Shown here piece after piece: positions 55,344 to 64,000 of a stretch of 64,000 nucleotides of DNA. Made by a program: the position numbers and the translations under genes. The first letter of the stretch is position 1. Each line of letters begins with the position of its first letter. The notes beneath the pieces are model-generated. The model was given only the letters and a program-made list of their open reading frames with translations, searched no databases and had not been told where the DNA came from. Origin of the DNA: Tenodera sinensis (taxonomy: Eukaryota; Arthropoda; Insecta; Mantodea; Mantidae); contig CM060974.1 of the NCBI GenBank assembly GCA_030765045.1, positions 49,662,839 through 49,726,838 on the forward strand, in the 5' to 3' direction.

Positions 55344-56843
55344 GTGAGCATGCCATCGGAGACATCTGCAATGGTGGAGGATGACATCGCCATGAGTTCA
55401 CAAAAAACTCACAACAAAAAAAATTTTAAAGTTTGCGTAAAGGAAGTAGCTGAGTCGAGTGGTCCTCGCTACTTAGTTATATCTCGAACTGAGGGAGATA
55501 AGAAATTTTTAACGGTGAGCCCATTTACCATTCAAAAGGGTTTGGATAACATTGCTGGTCCAGTAAAGTCATGCACTAGATCTCGCAATGGCACGCTCCT
55601 GGTTGAAGCACATTCAGCTACCCAGGCAGCTAAGATACTGAAAGCGAATATGCTAGCAAGTTATCCTGTCAGTGTTCAGATGCACAGAACTTTGAACTCC
55701 TCGCGCGGAGTGATAAACACCCGTGCATTGGATGATTTAAGCAATGAGGAGATTCAAGAAAATCTTACGGAACAAGGCGTTACTAATGTTTACCGGGTTC
55801 AACGCAAAGAGGGTGGTGAACTGAAGCCAACACGTACCCTGTTCCTGACCTTTGATCGGGTAGATCTCCCGCAAAGGATTAAGGCAGGGTATGAGTCCAT
55901 CGAAGTTAGGTCGTTCATCCCGAACCCGCTGAGATGTTTTAAATGCCAGCGCTTTGGGCATACAAACGAGTTTTGCAAGGGAATACCTACTTGTAATAAC
56001 TGTGGGGATGCATTTCATGATGGTGATTGTGCTGCAGCGCCGTCATGCGTAAACTGCAAGGGTGAACATGCATCCAGTTCCCGAGATTGTCCCCGTTTTA
56101 TAGAGGAAAGAGCGATCCAAGAGATACGGGTTAGAGAGAAGGTGCCCTTCCCAGAAGCCCGGAAGCTCTTGCGTCTACGCCAACCCTCTGTTCCAAGATC
56201 CGGTACCTATAGCTCAGTTACAGCTAAAACTGTACCGAAACGAGAAATCGCAACACAAACCAGCGATATAAATGGGGCAACAATATCAGAAAAGACACTC
56301 GTACCCCGTAGCTCAATTCCAAAGCCTTCTACATCGGCACGCAAATCGGTGTCAACGTCTACAACGTCCGTAAGTGCAAAGAACATCAGCTCTACATCAC
56401 CATCAAAAGCATCAAGATCAACACAAGATAGAAGCAAGCCCGTAAGATATGATGCCTCACCGATTAAGTTCAAGAAGACCTATACAAGAAACGACTTCCT
56501 CAAGGAAAATGGTACGTCCGATCCCAGTACATCGAAGGGATATAGGAGTCCCCGAACATCTCCTCGAAGATCCCGAAAATCTTCTTCTGGAGAATCTTCA
56601 GGCGTGGACTCAGACCGGCGTCTTTCATCTTCGCCGGTCCCCATTAGCAACCGGTTCGACACACTCGAACCCAAGTTTGCTATGGGAAAACGCACGTCCT
56701 CGGCAGAGGACATGGAACTAGAATCTGCCCACACTGGAAGACCCCCAGTGGAAAAGAGGCGCGAAAAAGCGTCTGACAAAACTATAAGCCCAAGAGAAAA
56801 GAAACGGGCGAAATTAGTTCGCCAACCGCCTACTCCAAAGTAA
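55344..56843 (+). CDS. LINE ORF1, gag-like protein with three CCHC knuckles
   Basis: Intact 499 codons; starts at an ATG in context GTGAGCATGCC, with a second ATG two codons on. Residues about 30-115 resemble an RNA-recognition-type fold seen in I/Jockey ORF1 proteins; a second domain follows to about 190. Zinc knuckles: C198-C211 (CFKCQRFGHTNEFC), C217-C229 and C235-C249. The C-terminal half is Ser/Arg/Lys-rich and disordered. It binds element RNA in the ribonucleoprotein particle. 43 bases separate its stop from ORF2. Confidence 0.92.
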   Translation: MSMPSETSAMVEDDIAMSSQKTHNKKNFKVCVKEVAESSGPRYLVISRTEGDKKFLTVSPFTIQKGLDNIAGPVKSCTRSRNGTLLVEAHSATQAAKILKANMLASYPVSVQMHRTLNSSRGVINTRALDDLSNEEIQENLTEQGVTNVYRVQRKEGGELKPTRTLFLTFDRVDLPQRIKAGYESIEVRSFIPNPLRCFKCQRFGHTNEFCKGIPTCNNCGDAFHDGDCAAAPSCVNCKGEHASSSRDCPRFIEERAIQEIRVREKVPFPEARKLLRLRQPSVPRSGTYSSVTAKTVPKREIATQTSDINGATISEKTLVPRSSIPKPSTSARKSVSTSTTSVSAKNISSTSPSKASRSTQDRSKPVRYDASPIKFKKTYTRNDFLKENGTSDPSTSKGYRSPRTSPRRSRKSSSGESSGVDSDRRLSSSPVPISNRFDTLEPKFAMGKRTSSAEDMELESAHTGRPPVEKRREKASDKTISPREKKRAKLVRQPPTPK

Positions 56844-56886
56844 TGAAGAGTTACCTTGGAATTACCTATCCCATACACAATGCAAT

Positions 56887-57783
56887 ATGACTATCCTACA
56901 ATGGAACATACGTGGAATTCGAACTCAAAGACCAGAACTTGAGCTCTTGCTCAAAGAAAACGAACCTCTGGTCGCATGTTTGCAAGAGACTAAGCTGCGT
57001 CCTCAAGACGCTTTCCATCTAAGGCGATACACCCCAGTACGGTGTGATGTTATACCAGAAGAGGGTGTTCCGGCACATGGCGGCGCTATGATACTTGTCA
57101 GAGATGACATATATATGCAATCTGTGCCAATACAGTCTGATATCCAATCAGTTGCAATAAGGATTATACTGCCAGACATCCATTTCACTATCTGTAATAT
57201 ATATTTGCCTCCGTCCCATGACTTCTCGCACATTGATTTAGAAGATCTAGTTTCCCAGTTGCCAACACCGTTTCTGTTGGTGGGAGACTTCAATGCGCAC
57301 CACCCACTTTGGGGTTCAAGTCGCGCTTGTGCGAGAGGTACACTCATTTCCGATTTTTTGGACAGTCACAACCTAGCTCTCCTCAACACTGGAGAGCCTA
57401 CATTCATTTCGGACTCTCACAATAGTTTCTCGCATCTTGACCTTGCAGTTTGTTCACCTCAGTTGGCAGTCTCCTTACAATGGAATGTCATCTCTGATTT
57501 ACACTCTAGTGACCACTTCCCATGTCTTATTAGTCTCTTGATGCAACATACATTTTCCACTCGTATGCCCAGATGGCGTTTGGACCATGCCAACTGGAAC
57601 CTTTACACCCAGTTGGCTGTCTTTACCTACAACGAGCATGACTCAGTAAATAATTTGGCGCAGCATCTCACGGAGACGATTCTCTCTGCTGCTGAACAAT
57701 CGATTCCGCGGTCGACTACACACCCCCGTCGATTTCCCGTTCCCTGGTGGACGAAAGAATGTCGGAATGCCATTCGTGCTTGA
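56887..57783 (+). CDS. LINE ORF2, AP endonuclease part (ends at nonsense codon)
   Basis: 298 codons from ATG. Endonuclease active-site residues are all present: Asn7 (QWNIRG), Glu34 (QETKL), Asp134 and Asn136 (GDFNAHH), then SHLDL and Asp209-His210 (SDH). It would nick target DNA. The TGA at 57781-57783 lies inside otherwise continuous sequence: the same frame stays open afterwards (57784-58572), and CGA to TGA deamination is the likely cause. Confidence 0.88.
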   Translation: MTILQWNIRGIRTQRPELELLLKENEPLVACLQETKLRPQDAFHLRRYTPVRCDVIPEEGVPAHGGAMILVRDDIYMQSVPIQSDIQSVAIRIILPDIHFTICNIYLPPSHDFSHIDLEDLVSQLPTPFLLVGDFNAHHPLWGSSRACARGTLISDFLDSHNLALLNTGEPTFISDSHNSFSHLDLAVCSPQLAVSLQWNVISDLHSSDHFPCLISLLMQHTFSTRMPRWRLDHANWNLYTQLAVFTYNEHDSVNNLAQHLTETILSAAEQSIPRSTTHPRRFPVPWWTKECRNAIRA

Positions 57784-60572
57784 AGGCGTGCACTTAGGGT
57801 TTTCCAACATCATCCTACTTTGGAAAACCTAATCGAGTACAAGAAAATGCGCGCCAGGTCCAGACAAGTCATTAAGGATAGCAAAAAGTCATCATGGAGC
57901 AAATTTGTAGCTTCATTTAACCGACACACACCTTCCTCGGTTGTGTGGGATAGATTAAGGCGTGTTGCAGCTAAAACGACCCAAATACCAGTAGCGGGAC
58001 TAAAAACAGCCACAGGAGCTGTTGTTGATTCATTTGAAGTGGCCAATACCTTTGGCAGTGCTTTCGCACAAGTGTCTAGCTCGGAAAACTACTCCCCTGA
58101 GTTCCTTCCATTTAAAACTCAGGTGGAATCTCAAGGCTTCGCATTTCGTTCTAGAAACGTAGAAGATTACAATCGCCTTTTCACCATGGCGGAGCTGGAG
58201 CATTCCCTGAAATCTTCGCGATGTTCAGCACTAGGACCGGACGGTATTCATGTACAAATGTTACAACAGCTCTCTCCTGAAGGTAAGGCATTCCTGCTCG
58301 AGGTCTATAATCGTGTTTGGGTTGACAGTATACTCCCAGAAAATTGGCGGGAGGCCACCGTTATTCCCATCTTGAAGGCTGGGAAGGACCGTCATCTTCC
58401 CTCCAGCTATCGTCCTATTTCCCTCACCAGTTGCGTTTGCAAGGTGATGGAACGCATGATCAATGGACGATTGGTATGGTGGTTAGAAAGTCGCAACCTA
58501 CTAACATCCAGTGTGGTTTTCGACGACGCCGTTCAACTGTTGACCATCTTGTGTCAATATCGACACAGATAATGGACGGCTTTATGAAGAACTGTCAAAC
58601 CGTTGGCATATTTTTTGATCTTGAGAAGGCTTATGATACGTGCTGGTGAGCAGGGATTCTACGGTCCCTGTATGCCTGGAATATGCGTGGACGCCTGCCA
58701 CTTTTCATTCAGGAGTTTATGAAGGACCGCTTTTTCCGAGTAAGGGTCGGCTCGGTTTTTTCTAATTCTTTTGTTCAGGAGGAGGGAGTACCTCAGGGTT
58801 CGGTGCTAAGTGTCACGCTCTTTGCTATAGCAATTAACTCCATCTGGAAATGTGTTCCACCTGGAGTTTCGTCATGCCTATTCGTAGACGATTTTGCTGT
58901 CTATTGCACTTCTCAGCGTACGGCGTTCTTACAACGGCGCCTGCAGCAATGTTTGGACAACCTTAGAGAATGGAGCATGAAAAACGGCTTCCGTTTCTCA
59001 ACTGAGAAGTCAATCTGCGTTAATTTCTGGCGCCGTAGGAGACGATTACCACCTTCGCTCCGATTTGGTCCAGATGAACTTCCCTTCTCAGAAGAGACGC
59101 GCTTCCTGGGTTTGATCTTGGACAGGAAGCTTAGTTGGTCGTCGCATATTGCACAGCTAAGAGCGAGATGTGACCGTTCCCTAAATATTATGCGAGTACT
59201 GAATGGCAAATCGTGGGGAGCGGATCGGACAATTTTGTTGCGAATATATCGCGCATTGGTCCGATCCAAGCTAGACTATGGGTGTATTGTTTATTCGTCA
59301 GCACGACCATCTGTGCTGAGAAGATTAGACGTGGTCCATAATAGGGGCATCCGCATTGCAACAGGAGCTTTTCCAACAAGCCCAGTGGTGAGCCTTTACG
59401 CCGAGTCCGCAGAACTTCCTCTGCATTATCGGCGTGAGATTCTCTTGGCAAATTATGGTTGTGCGCTTAGATGTATGCCTAAGCACCCAACGTTCGCTTC
59501 TTTTTTCACCACCACGCTAAGAGAACGATATAGAAATAGCACCCTTAATCCAAAGCCTGCGGGGTTCCGCTTCCAAGAGCTCCTAGTGAAGCTTGGAGTG
59601 GAACTGCCTGCGATGTTCGCCAAGGGCGAGAGACTTTACCCCCCTTGGCTATCTGGTACGCCCCATGTAGATCTTGGGATGACCGTACACCAGAAGTCCA
59701 CGATGCCTATTTCAAGTATCCGCACGTGTTTCTTAGAATTTTTGTCAGGCTACTCTGACCGTCAATACATTTACACCGATGGATCAAAGAACACCAACGG
59801 TGTTGGATGTGCTTATGTTTATGGAACCGAACCATATACATTCGGTTTTCCAAATAGCACTTCCATTTTTACTGCAGAGCTTTATGCAATTTATCGAGCC
59901 GTTTTGTATGTTCGCCGTCGTAAATTAGGTGACTGCCTCATTTTGAGCGATTCTCTTAGTGCACTGCAGAGCCTTTGTCAGTTGTACAACCCCCACCCTA
60001 TTGTACAACGTATCCAGGATGCCCTCCATGTTTTACACGCTTCTGGTGTTGACGTGGTGTGTGCATGGATTCCTGGTCACGTAGGTTTGCCCGGGAATGA
60101 AATGGCAGATTTAGCAGCAAAGACGGCAACTACAGAACCCAGAATTACCATCTCACGTGTTACTTCGGAAGACTTTAGGCTTGAAGTGCGGAGAGCGGTG
60201 CTGTCGTCCTGGCACGACGAGTGGTCAGCTCTCCGCGGTAATAAGCTTAGAGAAGTGAAAGAACTTCCGATAAACTGGGTAACTTCCTGTCGCACATCTC
60301 GTCGCGAGGAGGTTAGTTTGGCTCGATTAAGAATAGGGCACTGCAATTTTTCGCACGGTTACCTATTTAAAAGGGACCCTGCGCCTCTATGTCCGCTGTG
60401 TGACAACGTTTTGTCGGTTCGCCACGTGCTCCTAGAGTGTTACTCTCTAGCGCACCTTCGGGATTCTCTGCAGCTGCCTGCCAGACTTGCAGAGGTCCTA
60501 GCGGACGACAAAACAGCGGTTGATAGAGTTTTTAATTTTTTAGCGCAGTGCAATATAAATTTGAGGATTTAA
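57784..60572 (+). pseudogene. LINE ORF2, RT-RNase H-zinc part, broken
   Basis: Continues ORF2 after the stop. RT begins about 58180 (ALGPDGIH, NWREATVIPILKAG, RPISL). Near 58505 a one-base shift moves the frame (the tail VVFDDAVQLLTI is out of frame); a second TGA at 58647-58649 follows FDLEKAYDTCW. From 58683 the frame is open for 629 codons: GVPQGSVLS, catalytic FVDD, then RNase H with YTDGSKNTNG, FTAELYAIY, LSDSLSALQ and IPGHVGLPGNEMAD, and the zinc motif CPLCDN...HVLLEC at the end. Length matches a full I-type ORF2. Confidence 0.9.
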
Positions 60573-60727
60573 AATTTTTAATTATCTGTTTCTGATTTTG
60601 GACATATTTATCACCTTGTTTCATATCTGGCTATTGCCACTGCTTTTTACCTTTGTATATTTTTCTTGTTGCTAGTATTTTTATTTTTTGAGTGAAATTT
60701 ATATCTGGCTATTGCCATGAGTCTGTT

Positions 60728-60784
60728 AAGGGCGCTGATGACCTAGAAGTTGAGCGCCCTTAAACCAAATCCAATCCAATCCAA
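60728..60784 (+). other. LINE 3' stem-loop and (CCAAT)n tail
   Basis: AAGGGCGCT and AGCGCCCTT form a perfect 9-bp stem around a 16-base loop, followed by ATCCAATCCAATCCAA. This is probably the recognition structure for the element's own RT. Confidence 0.75.
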
Positions 60785-60795
60785 TTGACTGCGGG

Positions 60796-63190
60796 AGATA
60801 CTCCAACTTTCAGTAATGGAAGATGGGAGATCTTAGACTTAACACTTGATCTATGAGGATCCAAGAGGACATTAATGGCTAGAGAGTCTCTTTGGAGCCC
60901 TTACTGTCGGATCATAGACACATTGTGTTTAATATAAAGGGCTCAATTGAAGCTCCTTTGTACAGGAACCCCAGTAGAACGGATTGGAATTCTTTAAGGG
61001 GGGGACCTGAGAAGGGGACTTAAAAATGGGCCTTTAGGAAATACAAGGAATAGAGAGGACTTGGAGATGGGTGTTGCCCACCTCACCAGACTTCTCATCG
61101 ACTCCTATGAAAACAACTGCCCGCTTAGCAGAATAAGGGCAGGTGGGAAGTTCAAGTGGAACTCTTATTTGGAACACTTGAAAAAAAAGACACAAAGACT
61201 CTTGCATCGTTACAGAATCGCCATAACAACATTTGCACCATATAAAAGCCCAGGTATAGGTGGTATCTTCCCTGTTCTCCTTCAGGAGGGAAAGGAAATC
61301 TTGGTGCCATTTTTGGTAAGAATGTATAAAGCCTCTCTAGCCATGGCATATGTTTATTCAAAATGGTGAATGGCTAAGGTGGTGTTTATACCTAAACCTG
61401 GCAGATCTTCGTATGTGAGATGTGAGACCCAAGGATTTCTGTCCCATCACTTTGATCTCGTTTCTTCCTTAAGGAACTGGAAACACTGATGGAAAGGTAT
61501 ATTTGAGAAAGTATTATGGTCAACAGATCAACATGCCTATCAGACGTGTATGTCTGTGGAGATGGCACTTCCCCAGCTTACTGTTAGGCTGTAGAAGGTG
61601 TTGGACCAGACACAACTGGCTATGGCAGTATTTCTTGATATAGAAGGAGCTTTTAACTGCACCTCCCTTGACTCCGTTAGGCGAGTTTCAAGACAAGAGG
61701 TTCGAGTTTTATGCTCAATAGATGGATAATGGCCGTCCTGCAAGATTGCCAGGTGTTGGTTGCCCTCAATAATTTTGATGTGAGAGCAGCAATACACAGG
61801 GTATGTCCACAAGGCAGTGTATTATCACCAATCATATGGTGCCTGGTGGTAGACGATCTAGCCAGGCTCAATGAAGGTGGGGTATATGCTCACGGATATG
61901 CTGACAACATATGCCTTGTGGCAACAGGTAATTTCCCCAGTACAGTTTCAGACCTAATACAGGGTTCCTTGTGTACTGTGGAAAGATGGTGTCTTGAGAC
62001 AGGTCTGACGGTTAATCCTGACAAGACCGAGCTCATGGTGTTTACAAGGAAGAGAAGGCTGGATGGGATAGTGGAGCCTCTTTTCTTTGGTAGTACATTA
62101 GTTCGGACAGCTTCGGCTAAGTATCTGGGAGTAATTCTGCACTCAAGGCTGAGCTGGAAGAAGCACATTGACAATAAGGTTGATAAGGCTCGCAAATCCT
62201 TGTGGGCCAGTCAGAAGGCTGTTGGTGGGACGTGGGGCCTGAGGCCCAAGGTGGTCTATTGGATCTGGCATCAAGCCCTCTATTTCCTTTGGGTCAGTCG
62301 TCTGGTGACCGGGCTCTGAACATAGGGCATCGGCTGACAGACTAAATAGTATACAAAGACTAGCATGCCTTAGGATAACAGGGCTATGCGCACTTCACTG
62401 CTCAGTGCATTAGAGGCACTTTTGGGTCTCCCTCCTTTGACTTTGTTTGTCAAGGAGGTTGCGAGGGCAGGCACATATCACCTCTGGACTTAGGGGGGTG
62501 GTCATTTAAACATCCTTTGGATGACCACTCCACCATCCTTACCAGACTTCATGCATCAAGGCCCATCACTAGCATGATTGGGGGCCTGATGAAGCCTAAG
62601 TTTAATCTAGACTTTAAATACTCCATGGTTGTCCCAACCAGGGAGGAGTGGATCAGTGGTGGTCCATGCATTTCGCATGGTGGGTCTGTCTGGTATACAG
62701 ACGGCTTACGGATGGAGACGAAGGCAGGTGCGGGAATTTGGGTTCCTGGTATACAGGAATCACTTTCCCTAGGCACATATGCTACTATTTTCCAGGCCGA
62801 GGTATTTGCCATATTGGCCTGTGCAAAGATTCAACTGGCTATAGAGGAAGGATTTCTATCTGTTCTGATAGCCAGTCTGCTATAAGGCCTCTCTGTGCAG
62901 TCAGGGGCACTTCCAAGTTGGTCTGGCCGTGTCAGAGGGCTCTGGATGAACTCTGTGACCAAGGGACAGTGACCTAAATTTGGGTGCCTGGACACTCAGG
63001 AATTGAAGGCAATGAGAAAGCTGATGCACTGGCAAGACAAGGATCTGCCAGTGATTTTATTGGCCCTGAATGTTGTTCAGGAATCTCACCACGTAGTGTA
63101 GAGCTAGATCTTTCCATATGGACAGACAAGCTGCACTCCGATGTATGGAAGAGAGACACTGGGGCTAGGTAGGCACAAGAATTATGTGGG
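60796..63190 (+). pseudogene. Outer I/LOA-like LINE: right part with RT and RNase H
   Basis: Resumes after the insertion. RT pieces: KSPGIGGIFPVLLQEG (61260), VVFIPKPGRS, FLDIEGAFN (61630), then 61711-62319 with CPQGSVLSPIIW and YADN where YADD is expected, then LGVILHSRLSWKKHI. RNase H: SVWYTDGLRMETKAGAGIW (62685), FQAEVFAI, CSDSQSAIRPL, WVPGHSGIEGNEKADALARQ (62980). Many stops and shifts. Much older than the inner element. Confidence 0.88.
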
Positions 63191-63499
63191 CTTCCTAGCT
63201 GCAGATATAAAAAGGTCTTGGTCAAATTTACTAACATGACATCACAGGATTACGAAAGAATAATTATACTAAGAAGAAAGGATAATGTTAAGAACTTGGT
63301 TGGCAACATTCACATGCTTCAGCGGATTTCCTACTTGAGGCATTGACAACACAGCTGCCTGTGAACCACATGTGGCGCCCACCTACAGGATTACCCAATT
63401 TGTGCAATATAACTACACGTACGTGAAAAGCAATATGAAGTGTTTTAACAAATAGCTACACAATTTTAACCAATAAACAGAAGTGTTGATTAAGAGAAA
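63191..63499. other. Noncoding, nothing recognised
   Basis: Sequence between two LINE remnants; no tail or boundary could be placed. Confidence 0.35.
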
Positions 63500-64000
63500 C
63501 AGAGAAACTGGGTATTAAAACCCAGCCCTGCCAAATTAAGCTTTATAAAATTAACATTACTGAGATTAGACTAGGAATTGCATTTATATATTCACATATA
63601 AGCTATGGGGGAACATTACCCAAAGAGATATGGAAAAAGCATTTAAATTACAGAAAAAGGCCATCAGAATAATAGGTAAAACAAACAATAGAGAAGCATG
63701 CAAAAGCCGATTTAAAAGCTTAAATATTTTAACTGCTCCATGCATATATATGAAAGTATAATGATTATGGTACATGAAAGGCACCAAAAGAATTGTAATG
63801 TACGCACTTATAGCTTTAGAAACAATGATTACTACCGAGCAACACTAAGGGGAACACTAAATGATCGTGCAGTAGAAATTAAAGGAAGGGAATGATTTAA
63901 TAAGCTACCAAATGAAATAAAAAGTATAACCTAAACCAAAAAAAAATGATGAAAACCATTACAAAGTATTTAATAGAAAATGTATTCTATAGTATACAGG
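63500..64000 (+). pseudogene. CR1/Jockey-like LINE C-terminus, cut by window end
   Basis: Across frames: KAFKLQKKAIRIIGKTNNRE, FKSLNILTAP and FNKLPNEIKSI, the usual C-terminal run of these ORF2 proteins. Stops and one shift near 63640. It continues beyond the window. Confidence 0.7.

Larger units (their letters stand above)
54733..60784 (+). mobile_element. Inner I-type LINE, apparently full-length (6.05 kb)
   Basis: Inserted in the outer LINE with a perfect 11-bp target duplication TTGACTGCGGG (54722-54732 and 60785-60795). Order: 610-bp GC-rich 5' UTR (CCCCTCCG start), ORF1, ORF2 (endonuclease, RT, RNase H, zinc motif), a 3' stem-loop and a (CCAAT)n tail. RNase H plus AP endonuclease places it in the I/LOA/Outcast group. 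ORF2 has two stop codons and one frameshift, so this copy is dead though recent. Confidence 0.93.

Overview
The window is AT-rich eukaryotic DNA, almost certainly from an arthropod and most likely an insect. This rests on the mix of families seen: Ty3-type LTR elements, RNase H-bearing I-type LINEs, Jockey/CR1-like LINEs, a Penelope-like element with a GIY-YIG domain, pogo-like, mariner-like and Helitron relics, several tRNA-derived SINE families, and C2H2 zinc-finger exons split from upstream exons by an intron. No bacterial gene organisation, rRNA, genuine tRNA gene or CRISPR array is visible. Species cannot be named from the sequence.

Layout. 1-8159: one young Ty3/mdg4-type LTR retrotransposon on the minus strand (LTRs, Lys-tRNA-like primer site, gag, pol, polypurine tract). 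8.7-13.5 kb: a SINE, an RNase H LINE, then a cluster of an unclassified repeat of about 850 bp. 14.5-15.5 kb: the terminal exon of a C2H2 zinc-finger gene (+). 16-18.8 kb: a LINE copy with an inverted 5' segment, another copy of the 850-bp repeat, and the 3' part of a Penelope-like element carrying GIY-YIG. 19-31 kb: SINEs of two families, a LINE nested in a LINE, a probable solo LTR and a decayed Ty3 gag. 31.3-32.9 kb: a chimeric LINE deletion derivative with a perfect 12-bp target duplication. 34.7-35.8 kb: a frameshifted zinc-finger paralogue (-) pointing toward the first one. 37-42 kb: LINE 3' ends, paired inverted SINEs and the 850-bp repeat. 42.9-45.0 kb: a pogo-type deletion derivative with a SINE-in-SINE inside it. 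45.7-49.3 kb: a LINE joined to a Helitron-type helicase relic, a tandem array and a DDE transposase relic. 50.6-52 kb: SINE and mariner relic. 53.35 kb: a hammerhead-like core inside a 22-bp hairpin. 54.3-63.2 kb: a decayed I-type LINE interrupted by an apparently full-length, newer I-type LINE. 63.5-64 kb: the C-terminus of a CR1/Jockey-like LINE running off the end.

The only candidate host genes are the two zinc-finger exons; one is open and one is broken. Everything else with coding capacity is mobile-element sequence. Apart from the 5' LTR element and perhaps the 6-kb LINE, the elements are truncated or interrupted by stops and frameshifts. No coherent multi-gene cellular system was found. 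The most interesting signals are structural: two hammerhead-like cores, a recurrent LINE 5' segment joined to a LINE 3' end, a pogo derivative keeping only the HTH and zinc-finger ends of its protein, and convergent paralogous zinc-finger exons.
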